Source: Micromonospora sp. KC606 (GTDB lineage: Bacteria; Actinomycetota; Actinomycetes; Mycobacteriales; Micromonosporaceae). From it: a stretch of 64,000 nt of DNA. Location of the stretch: NCBI RefSeq assembly GCF_004348675.1, contig NZ_SMKN01000011.1, positions 17,196 to 81,195 on the forward strand. Direction: 5' to 3'. The notes under the pieces are model-generated. The model was not told the origin of the DNA. It saw only the letters and a program-made list of their open reading frames with translations, and did not search any database. This document shows positions 50,097 to 57,185 of this stretch, one piece after another. The translations under genes were made by a program, and so were the position numbers. Each line of letters begins with the position of its first letter. The stretch's first letter is position 1.

Positions 50097-50706
50097 GAAG
50101 CGGACCACCCCACCCCGGCAGACCCAGGCCCGAGGCGCAAAGATCCTCTCGGCGTACCTGGAGAACGCCGACGTCTTCCGCACCGCCAAGACGAACGGCA
50201 CCACCCCGCGGGGCCCGGCGGTGCTGGTGCTGAGGAACCGGCCCGACTTCGACAAGCGGGACTTCGACCGCAAGGCGAAGGACCTGGTCCGGCTCGGTCA
50301 GGAAGGGCGGTTGAGCAAGGCGAAGTCGGACCGGACGGCCAACAACGTGTACGACCGGAAGAGGGGCACCACCCGCACCCGCACCAACGTGTTCCGGGAC
50401 CGGGTGATCCGCCGGCTGACGAAGAACGAGCGGCTGACCCAGCGGCACGGCACCCGCGAAACCAACCAGTACCTGGCCAACAAGGCGCTCGTCGACCGCC
50501 TCTACGACGGCCGGGGGCCGATCCGGGCACGGGGCGAGGGGCTCGACCCGGACCACATCCACGAGCTGCAACTGGACGGAGCGGACACATACGCTAACCT
50601 CAGGCTGATGGATGCCTGGACGAATCGCCAGATAGGCAGTGACATCGCCACCGCGCTGCGGGACGTCCCCGAGGGCACCCGTGTCATCGTGAAGCTGGTC
50701 CCGTGA
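50089..50706 (+). CDS. Candidate HNH-like nuclease toxin
   Basis: This 205-residue protein starts at ATG 50089, 8 bp inside the preceding gene. The first 120 residues are rich in Arg and Lys, with no clear signal peptide. The end holds LDPDHIHELQLDGADTYANL and RLMDAWTNRQIGSDIATALR, close to the DHxxELQxGGxDxxxNLxxxDxxxNxxIG pattern of HNH/beta-beta-alpha-metal nucleases found as toxin tips. The key His and Asp are present. Its stop overlaps the next start (GTGA at 50703-50706), fitting a toxin-immunity pair. Confidence 0.7.
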   Translation: MARKRTTPPRQTQARGAKILSAYLENADVFRTAKTNGTTPRGPAVLVLRNRPDFDKRDFDRKAKDLVRLGQEGRLSKAKSDRTANNVYDRKRGTTRTRTNVFRDRVIRRLTKNERLTQRHGTRETNQYLANKALVDRLYDGRGPIRARGEGLDPDHIHELQLDGADTYANLRLMDAWTNRQIGSDIATALRDVPEGTRVIVKLVP

Positions 50707-51320
50707 CCGCCCCCGATCCGGCCGTCCTCTCCCGCATCCAGGAGAAGCTGGCCACGCTCAGCCGGCTGGCCGCCGGGCACGACGCCGGGGTCGTCATCGA
50801 GGGGCCGGCGCCGCTGGAGCCCATTCCCGACCTGCCCGGGGTCGCCGAGGTGTACAGCCTGTTCGGCCGGATCGAGGGGGACAACTTCCGCTTCCACGCG
50901 CCGAAGGAGATCACCAGCCCACATGCCTGGGCGGCGTTCAGTGTCGACCCGGACGACCCGATGGGCAGCCCGCTGACCGTCGGCTACGAGCTGGCCAGCG
51001 TGCCGCGGGGCCTGCGTGGCGAGATCCGCGGCGGCGACCCGATCTACCTCGACCGCGAAGACCTCGACGTGTATTACATGGAGTCCAGCGCCTACGTCTA
51101 CCAGTACGAGCACCCCGACGAGGACGTCGAGTTCACCGTCATCGCCCCCGACGTCGCCACGTTCTTCGACGAGCACGTGCTCGGCGCCCGTTACCCGGAT
51201 CTGGTGGCCACCGTTCTCGGTCCCGCCGCCGCCGAGGAACGGTTACGCAAGGGACGGCACGCCGGTGAGTACGCCGACAACTGGCGGCGGCTTCTGATCG
51301 CCGCCGGCCTGGCCTCCTGA
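50703..51320 (+). CDS. Candidate immunity protein (SUKH-like)
   Basis: This 205-residue acidic protein is coupled to the nuclease by GTGA. It has the Asp/Glu-rich alpha/beta character of SMI1/KNR4 (SUKH) proteins, with YELASVPRGLRGEIRGGDPI, DREDLDVYYMESSAYVYQYE and then DEDVEFTVIAPDVATFFDEH. No enzyme motif is visible. The SUKH assignment rests on pattern and place only. Immediate coupling after a toxin gene is the main argument for immunity. Confidence 0.6.
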   Translation: MTAPDPAVLSRIQEKLATLSRLAAGHDAGVVIEGPAPLEPIPDLPGVAEVYSLFGRIEGDNFRFHAPKEITSPHAWAAFSVDPDDPMGSPLTVGYELASVPRGLRGEIRGGDPIYLDREDLDVYYMESSAYVYQYEHPDEDVEFTVIAPDVATFFDEHVLGARYPDLVATVLGPAAAEERLRKGRHAGEYADNWRRLLIAAGLAS

Positions 51321-51379
51321 CCTCTCACCTGCGGTCCGAGGTATCCGAAACCGTCATCCGAGTTTGCGGAGGAACGTCG

Positions 51380-51895
51380 ATGTCAGCCGACCCCCGGTTC
51401 CGTGCCCTGTGGAGCTCCGACGAGCTCATCCCGTACCCCCGGGAGGCATGGCTGGAGGGCGGTTTCAGCCCGGACATGCTGCCGGTCGGCGACGAGATCC
51501 CGCTCGACGTGGCGGTGGTCTTCACCGCGTTCCTCGAAGGCGACATCGAGCTGTACGACACCATCCAGCTGACCACCGAGGACGGTTCGCTGGACATCCG
51601 GCTGATCGTCGTCGGAGCGGTCGCCGACAACACCGACCTGCTCTACGTGCTCGACCCGCGCACCGGGGAGATCCTCCAACTCGACCTGGCGCAGCAGGAC
51701 GTCCAGCCGGTGAACAGCACCTTCCGCACCTTCGTCGAGTTCCTCTACCAGTTCGCGCTCTTCGTCGAGGCCGACGAGGGCAAGCCGGGCCGGGCCGAGC
51801 GGGCGGAACAGCTGCGTACGGTGCTGGAGAGCATCGACCGGGCGGCGTTCACCCCGGACGGCTGGTGGCCGCTGGTGATCAGCCAGCTGAAGTGA
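51380..51895 (+). CDS. SUKH-4-like immunity protein
   Basis: This 171-residue protein begins at ATG 51380 after GGAGG. The features VNSTFRTFVEFLYQFALFVE and LYVLDPRTGEILQLDL follow the SUKH-4 pattern I know from type VII toxin loci. It is 59 bp after the first immunity candidate on the same strand. A second immunity gene could protect against a lost or related toxin. It ends in a 17-bp tail-to-tail overlap with the minus-strand gene at 51879. Confidence 0.65.
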   Translation: MSADPRFRALWSSDELIPYPREAWLEGGFSPDMLPVGDEIPLDVAVVFTAFLEGDIELYDTIQLTTEDGSLDIRLIVVGAVADNTDLLYVLDPRTGEILQLDLAQQDVQPVNSTFRTFVEFLYQFALFVEADEGKPGRAERAEQLRTVLESIDRAAFTPDGWWPLVISQLK

Positions 51896-52721
51896 CCACC
51901 GGGCGGCAGGCCCGGATCGCCCTCAGCGTGGTGTGCACGTCGAACTGGTGCCCGTCGTCGCTTTCCCAGCCGCCGTCGCTGCGCTGGGTCTCGGCGAGCC
52001 GCCGGCGGGCGGAGACCAGCAGCCACTGTTCCTCGCCCACCTCGACCCGGCGCAGGGTCGCGGCCAGCCAGGCCACGTCGGCCGGAGACATCGTCGGCAC
52101 CCGCTCGGCCAGCACCGCCTGGATCCGCGCCGACTCGTCGTACATCGCCTGCCGGTGCAGGACCGCCGCGCTGAGCCAGCCGGCGGGCAGGAAGGACGGC
52201 CAACTTCCGTCCGGGGCCAGCCACGCGGCCAGCGCCTGCGCCGCCGCCTGCACCACCCCGGCGTACGCCCCACCGACCCTGTGGTCGAGTGGACCGGCGG
52301 CCCGGGCGTCGAGCCCGGCCACGGTCAGCCAGAACCCGGCGTACGCGGTGAGGTAGAGGTGGGCCTCTGGGTCGCCCGGTCTGGCCCACTCCGGGGCGAG
52401 ACCAGCCAGCCTCGAATCCTCGTCCCACCCGCCGTCGGGCAGCTGCCGGGCGGCGAGCCAGTCGAGTGCGTGCCGGGCGGCCGGGCGGCCGAGAGCGCCC
52501 AGGTCGTCCAGCTCGGCGAGGCGGAAGCAGGTCGCGTCGACCGACGAGATCTCGCCGTCGAGGACGGCCGGCCACCCGCCGTCGGGCGACTGCCCCGCCT
52601 CGGCCGCGTCGAGCAGCCCGGCGGGGACCGGCGCGCCGGTACGCAGCCGGGAGAGCCGGGCGCGGTCCACCGCGTCCCCGTTCGCCACGACGAAGCCGAT
52701 CGCCGCCTCCAGATCCACCAC
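51879..52721 (-). CDS. Prenyltransferase/squalene-cyclase-like repeat protein
   Basis: This 280-residue protein contains three QW-like repeats: QSPDGGWPAVLDGEISSVDA (about 44), QLPDGGWDEDSR (about 92) and QRSDGGWESDDGHQFDVHTT (about 248). Such repeats form alpha/alpha barrels in squalene cyclases and prenyltransferases. At less than half the length of a hopene cyclase and without a DXDD-type acid motif, catalytic cyclisation is unlikely. It may bind or modify a lipid. Its 3' end overlaps the plus-strand immunity gene by 17 bp. Confidence 0.7.
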   Translation of the reverse strand: MVDLEAAIGFVVANGDAVDRARLSRLRTGAPVPAGLLDAAEAGQSPDGGWPAVLDGEISSVDATCFRLAELDDLGALGRPAARHALDWLAARQLPDGGWDEDSRLAGLAPEWARPGDPEAHLYLTAYAGFWLTVAGLDARAAGPLDHRVGGAYAGVVQAAAQALAAWLAPDGSWPSFLPAGWLSAAVLHRQAMYDESARIQAVLAERVPTMSPADVAWLAATLRRVEVGEEQWLLVSARRRLAETQRSDGGWESDDGHQFDVHTTLRAIRACRPVVTSAG

Positions 52722-52887
52722 GGCAGAGACGCTACCTGCGACAACGTGAATCGGCCTCCGGCGGACGGCCTGCTTGTGCGTCCGTCAGGCGGGCAGCGGC
52801 ATGCGGCCGGGCAGCGACCGCGCGGGCCAGCGGTCACCAGAACCGGTCACGGTAGGTGAACCGGACCGTCCGGAGGACTCGTTCCAC

Positions 52888-52958
52888 GCTTTGCTCTGCC
52901 ACCACGGACGCGACAGTCACGGTCGGTGCGTGTCGCGTTGGTGGCAGCAGAGCGAAGC
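52888..52958. repeat. Long imperfect inverted repeat
   Basis: The left arm from 52888 (gctttgctctgccaccacgg) matches the reverse complement of the right arm ending at 52958 (tgtcgcgttggtggcagcag and on) with few gaps. It is about 28 bp per arm around a 15-nt centre. It has no coding frame and could form a large hairpin. The look is that of a dispersed palindromic element. The rest of 52722-53077 holds no gene. Confidence 0.7.
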
Positions 52959-53077
52959 GGGTCCAGCCGGCCCGGCCCCGGCCGGGCCGTTTGACAGAGC
53001 GTGATCAGACCGGTTGGCGGTAACCGGGCCGTCGGCCCATTCAGTGGGCATGGAGGACGGACTGGTCGGGCCGGCGC

Positions 53078-53113
53078 CCGGAGGCCCTCCCGGGTGGTGC
53101 GGAGGGCCTCCGG
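53078..53113 (-). terminator. moeZ terminator
   Basis: A perfect 13-bp stem (53078-53090 with 53101-53113) with a 10-nt loop starts 11 bp after the moeZ stop. There is no T-run. Confidence 0.75.
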
Positions 53114-53123
53114 TGGCGGCCGG

Positions 53124-54305
53124 TCAGTACGCGGGCAGCGACGGATCGATCTGCTTGATCCAGGAGAGCACGCCGCCCTGGACGTGGACGGCGTCCCGGA
53201 ACCCGGCCGCCTTGATCGCGGCGAGCGCCTCGGCGGATCGGACGCCGGACTTGCAGTGCAGCACGATCTGCCGGTCCTGCGGGAACTTCGCCAGCGCCTC
53301 GCCGGAGATGATCTCACCCTTCGGGATCAGGGTGGATCCGGGGATCCGGACGATCTCGTACTCGGCGGGCTCGCGGACGTCGACCAGGAAGATGTCCTTG
53401 CCGGCGTCCTGCCACTCCTTGAGTTCGGCGGCGGTTATGGTGGCGTCGACGACCGCCTCCTGCGCTTCCTCGGACACCGCACCGCAGAAGTCCTCGTAGT
53501 CCTCCAGCAGGTCGGTGACCGTGGGGTTCTCGCCGCAGAGCACGCAGTTCGGGTCCTTGCGGACCTTGATCTTGCGGTAGGTCATCTCCAGTGCGTCGTA
53601 GACCATCAGCCGGCCGACCAGCGGCTCACCGATCCCCGCGAGCAGCTTGATCGCCTCGTTGACCTGGATCGAGCCGATCGACGCGCAGAGCACGCCGAGA
53701 ACGCCGCCCTCCGCGCAGGAGGGCACCATGCCGGGCGGCGGGGGCTCCGGGTAGAGGCAGCGGTAGCAGGGGCCGTGCTCGGCCCAGAAGACCGACGCCT
53801 GGCCGTCGAAACGGTAGATCGAACCCCACACGTACGGCTTGCCGAGCAGCACCGCCGCATCGTTGACCAGATAGCGGGTGGCGAAGTTGTCGGTGCCGTC
53901 GACGATCAGGTCGTACCGGGAGAAGATGTCCCGGACGTTGTCCCGGTCCAGCGCCGTGTTGTGGATCTCGACCGTGACCAGCGGGTTGATCTCGCGGATC
54001 GACGCGGCGGCGGACTCGGCCTTGGATCGGCCGACGTCGGAGACGCCGTGGATGATCTGACGCTGGAGGTTGGACTCGTCGACGGTGTCGAAGTCGATGA
54101 TGCCCAACGTCCCGACGCCGGCGGCGGCGAGGTACATCAGCGCCGGCGAGCCGAGACCACCGGCGCCGACGCAGAGCACCCGCGCGTTCTTCAGCCGCTT
54201 CTGCCCCTCCACCCCGACGTCCGGGATGATCAGGTGGCGCGAGTAGCGGCGGATCTCGTCAACGGTCAGCTCGGCGGCGGGTTCGACGAGCGGGGGCAGC
54301 GACAC
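53124..54305 (-). CDS. moeZ: Adenylyltransferase/sulfurtransferase MoeZ
   Basis: MoeZ (393 residues) activates sulfur-carrier proteins by adenylation and then donates sulfur. The start is GTG 54303-54305, with GGGGAG 6 nt upstream. The ThiF/MoeB domain has VGAGGLGSPALM (about residues 46-57), DFDTVDESNLQRQ and the zinc pairs CYRCLYP and CVLCGE. The rhodanese domain carries the catalytic Cys in LHCKSGVRSAEAL (about 350). In actinobacteria it also serves thiopeptide, lincosamide and similar pathways with CysO or ThiS. A hairpin terminator follows. Confidence 0.95.
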   Translation of the reverse strand: MSLPPLVEPAAELTVDEIRRYSRHLIIPDVGVEGQKRLKNARVLCVGAGGLGSPALMYLAAAGVGTLGIIDFDTVDESNLQRQIIHGVSDVGRSKAESAAASIREINPLVTVEIHNTALDRDNVRDIFSRYDLIVDGTDNFATRYLVNDAAVLLGKPYVWGSIYRFDGQASVFWAEHGPCYRCLYPEPPPPGMVPSCAEGGVLGVLCASIGSIQVNEAIKLLAGIGEPLVGRLMVYDALEMTYRKIKVRKDPNCVLCGENPTVTDLLEDYEDFCGAVSEEAQEAVVDATITAAELKEWQDAGKDIFLVDVREPAEYEIVRIPGSTLIPKGEIISGEALAKFPQDRQIVLHCKSGVRSAEALAAIKAAGFRDAVHVQGGVLSWIKQIDPSLPAY

Positions 54306-54415
54306 GGTGAACTCCCCGGGATCGGCTGGTGGCGAACCGGCCCATTGTCGCTCGCACCCCCGGCGATCGGCCATGAGCAGGGACACCCTGCCCGACATGC
54401 GGGAGCGGGAATAAG

Positions 54416-55192
54416 TCAGACCCCGTCGGTGGGCGCGCCCTCGTACCGGCCCCCGTCGAGATAGGGCCAGGCGTTCGCGACGCAGCCGTCCAGGCCGTAC
54501 GTCTGCTGCTGCATGACCGGCGCCGGCTCCCCGGGCCCCGGGCATGCCTGGTGCTGCTCCCCGAACTCGTGCCCGACCTCGTGGTTGACCACGTACCTCC
54601 GGTAGGTCTCCAGCGGGGCGCCGTAGTCCGGCACGGCCTCCATCCAGCGGGCCAGGTTGATGATCACCTGGCCGGGCAGCCGGCACGAGGTGTACCGCTC
54701 GGTGCGCAGCCCGCCGGCCGCGCACATCCGCTCCGAGGTGGCCGGAGTGGCCAGGAAGATGGTGAAGTCCGCCCCGGCGACCTCGGGCACCCGCTGCACC
54801 CGCAGCTCACCCGAGCCGATCCAGCTACGCGGGTCGCCGAGCACCTCGTCGACGGCTGCGGCGAAGGCGCCGACGTCCTGGCCACTCCCCTCCTCCACCG
54901 CGACCCGGTAGCGACGCAGCGGTCCGTCGTGACCACGCACCGGCGAGCGTCCGCTGGCGGTGTTGAACCGACCAGGGCCGCCGGTGGGGTACCCGGCGAA
55001 GGGCGTGGCCCGCGCGCCCGCCCCCAGCCCGTACCCCGTCGGCGCGACGGCAGGTGGGACGGCCGGCGGCACGTCGGGGCGCAGCACGGCCACCGTGGCG
55101 GCCGTCGCGCCGACCGCCACGAGGACGCCCAGCGCCGTGCGACCGCGAGGCCGGCGTTGCCGGGTGGGCTCGGATGAGGGGAAAGCGTCCAC
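54416..55192 (-). CDS. DUF3152 protein, zincin-like (copy 1)
   Basis: The product is about 258 residues. An N-terminal helix (LGVLVAVGATAATVAVLR) anchors it, and the C-terminal domain carries RRYVVNHEVGHEFGEQHQAC, a full HExxHxxxxH zincin motif (HEVGHEFGEQH). TSCRLPGQVIINLARWMEA and PVMQQQTYGLDG follow the family pattern. I take GTG 55192 as the start; the open frame continues to a TTG at 55213. It lies next to a second DUF3152 gene and upstream of moeZ, a recurrent actinobacterial order. Probably an exported metalloprotease of unknown role. Confidence 0.85.
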   Translation of the reverse strand: MDAFPSSEPTRQRRPRGRTALGVLVAVGATAATVAVLRPDVPPAVPPAVAPTGYGLGAGARATPFAGYPTGGPGRFNTASGRSPVRGHDGPLRRYRVAVEEGSGQDVGAFAAAVDEVLGDPRSWIGSGELRVQRVPEVAGADFTIFLATPATSERMCAAGGLRTERYTSCRLPGQVIINLARWMEAVPDYGAPLETYRRYVVNHEVGHEFGEQHQACPGPGEPAPVMQQQTYGLDGCVANAWPYLDGGRYEGAPTDGV

Positions 55193-55274
55193 CTCGCCAG
55201 CATCGCAAACCAATCGGGCAAATGCCTGCTTTTGCCGCAGCTATCGCGAGGATGTTTCACGGGCGCGAACCGGC

Positions 55275-56159
55275 TCAGAGGGGGCGCCCCCGGTACCGCC
55301 TCCCGGCCAGGTACGGCCAGGGATTCGCCGTGCACCCGGCCAGGAAGAGCGTCTGCTGCTGCATCACCGGGGCCGGCCGGCCCTTGCCGGGGCAGCGTTC
55401 GTGGCCGTGGCCGAGCTGGTGCCCCACCTCGTGGTTCACCACGTAGGAACGGTAGAGGGACAACGGCACGCCGGCCGCGACGAAGTGCGGCACCGATTTG
55501 CGCCACCGCTCCAGGTTGACGATCACCTTGTCCGGCGCACGGCAGGACGTGTACGGCCGGCCACCCACCCGGATGTCCACGCCCCCGGCCCGGCACATCC
55601 GCCCGGCCGTCGCCGCGGTCGCCAGATAGACGGTGAAGTCGAACCCCTGACCGGGCGGCACCCGGCGCAACCGCAGCTGACCCGAGTCCACCCAACTACC
55701 CGGGCCGGTCAGCGCGGCCTGCACCTGATCGGAGAAGTCACGTACGTCCTCGCCGGCACCGTGCTCCACCGCCACCCGGTACCGCTGCGCCCGCCCGGCC
55801 CGGCCGAGCGTCGGCCCCGGACGGTCGTCGTACCCGAAGCCACCCTTCCCGGCCGACGGCACCGAACCTGCGAGCTGGAGCACCGGGGCGGCAGCGGACG
55901 CGGCGGACGTCGGGGTGACGACCGGCGGCGACAGCGGCAACGGCAACACGCCCACCGCCTCCGAAGTGGGCGCCGCCACGCCCGCAGCGAGCGGCGCGGG
56001 GCCGGAGCCCGGCCGGCCGACCGAAACGGCGCCCCCGGCCCCGGCGGCGACCGCGAGGGCGCCGGCGAGCAGCACGGTCCACCGGCGGCGGACGGCGAGC
56101 CAACGGTCACGGTGCACCGGACGCGGCCGCCGGTGGCGACGCGGGAGGATCTCGGCCAT
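55275..56159 (-). CDS. DUF3152 protein, zincin-like (copy 2)
   Basis: The product is 294 residues from ATG 56157-56159 (MAEILPRRHRRPRPVHRDRW). A hydrophobic anchor (WTVLLAGALAVAAGAGGAVS) is followed by a Pro/Ala linker and the DUF3152 domain. The zincin motif is YVVNHEVGHQLGHGHERCPG (HEVGHQLGHGH), intact. SCRAPDKVIVNLERW and PVMQQQTLFLAGC match copy 1 region by region, so the two arose by duplication. The linker differs greatly. It is followed by the hydrolase gene at 56165 with a 5-bp gap. Confidence 0.87.
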   Translation of the reverse strand: MAEILPRRHRRPRPVHRDRWLAVRRRWTVLLAGALAVAAGAGGAVSVGRPGSGPAPLAAGVAAPTSEAVGVLPLPLSPPVVTPTSAASAAAPVLQLAGSVPSAGKGGFGYDDRPGPTLGRAGRAQRYRVAVEHGAGEDVRDFSDQVQAALTGPGSWVDSGQLRLRRVPPGQGFDFTVYLATAATAGRMCRAGGVDIRVGGRPYTSCRAPDKVIVNLERWRKSVPHFVAAGVPLSLYRSYVVNHEVGHQLGHGHERCPGKGRPAPVMQQQTLFLAGCTANPWPYLAGRRYRGRPL

Positions 56160-56164
56160 CCGGC

Positions 56165-57139
56165 TCAGCCTGCCACGTCCGGCCGCGACACGCCGTCTTC
56201 CCACTCCGCGAGCAGGTGCAGGACGGCGCGCGCCACCGTGCGCGGCACCTCCATCTGGGCCACATGCCCGACCCCGCCCAGCATCATCAACCGGCTGTCC
56301 GGGATCACCCGGGCCGTCTGTGGCGCCACCCGGACATCCACCAGCCGGTCCTTCATCCCGCCGATCACCAGAGTGGGTGCCCGGATCGACGCGGCGACCC
56401 GCCACATCGAACCCGGGCCCGGCAGGTACGACCGCAGGAAGGTGGAGACCAGACCCCGGAACGTGCGCACGTACGCGGCGGCGTAGTGGACGGCCTCGTA
56501 CCGCACCCGGATCTCCTCCAGCGCCTCCTGCCGGCGCTGCTCGCTGATCCTGCCCAGGTCGGCCACGCACGCCTCCATCGCCTGCCAGGCCATCGCCTCG
56601 GGAGCGATCTGGGCCAGCCGCCACGCGGCCAGCCGCTCACCCCGCGGAATCGCCAGCAACGGCAGCATCCGGCCCTGCAACGACCGGTGGAAGCCGAGGA
56701 ACGGCAGCGCCGGTGAGACCAGGGTGAGGGTCCGCACCAGATCAGGACGCAGCCCCGCCACCTGCACCGAGATCGCCCCGCCCAGCGAGTTGCCGAACAG
56801 GTGCACCGGTCCCCGCCCCGAGTGCTCGATCCAGCGCACGACCCGCTCGGCGAACGCGGGAATGGTGTAGCTACGCCCCGGCTCGCTGCGCCCGAAGCCC
56901 GGCAGGTCGATGGCCTGACCGTCGAGCCGACCGGCGAGCAGGCCGGCCAGGTCCGTCCAGTTCTGCGACGAGCCACCCAGCCCGTGCACGTACAACGCCG
57001 GCTCAGCGTCCGGACCGGTGGCGGGAGTTTCCCGGACATAGGTGACGGTGCCGTCGAGGCGGACCTCCCGGCCGGGCCAGGGCGGCGGGACGTGATGCGG
57101 GGGCAGCAGGTGGTCGGGCCAGAGGACGGCGTGCTTCAT
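56165..57139 (-). CDS. Alpha/beta hydrolase
   Basis: The product is 324 residues from ATG 57137-57139 (MKHAVLWPDHLLPPHHVPPP). The fold markers are ALYVHGLGGSSQNWTDLAGL (oxyanion loop), the nucleophile elbow LFGNSLGGAISVQV (Ser about 132), the acid in GGMKDRLVDVRV and the His in GGVGHVAQMEVP. All triad residues are present. The substrate is unknown; a lid of about 85 residues lies between the strands. It is coupled to the DUF3152 gene (5-bp gap) in a conserved actinobacterial cluster. Confidence 0.9.
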   Translation of the reverse strand: MKHAVLWPDHLLPPHHVPPPWPGREVRLDGTVTYVRETPATGPDAEPALYVHGLGGSSQNWTDLAGLLAGRLDGQAIDLPGFGRSEPGRSYTIPAFAERVVRWIEHSGRGPVHLFGNSLGGAISVQVAGLRPDLVRTLTLVSPALPFLGFHRSLQGRMLPLLAIPRGERLAAWRLAQIAPEAMAWQAMEACVADLGRISEQRRQEALEEIRVRYEAVHYAAAYVRTFRGLVSTFLRSYLPGPGSMWRVAASIRAPTLVIGGMKDRLVDVRVAPQTARVIPDSRLMMLGGVGHVAQMEVPRTVARAVLHLLAEWEDGVSRPDVAG

Positions 57140-57185
57140 GCCTGCCAGTCTTCCCCTCACGATCCTCGCCGACACCGCCACGGGC

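Noticed and set aside
51879..52721. Hopene/squalene cyclase
   Set aside because: Only 280 residues and no acid DXDD motif; the repeats alone do not support the enzyme.
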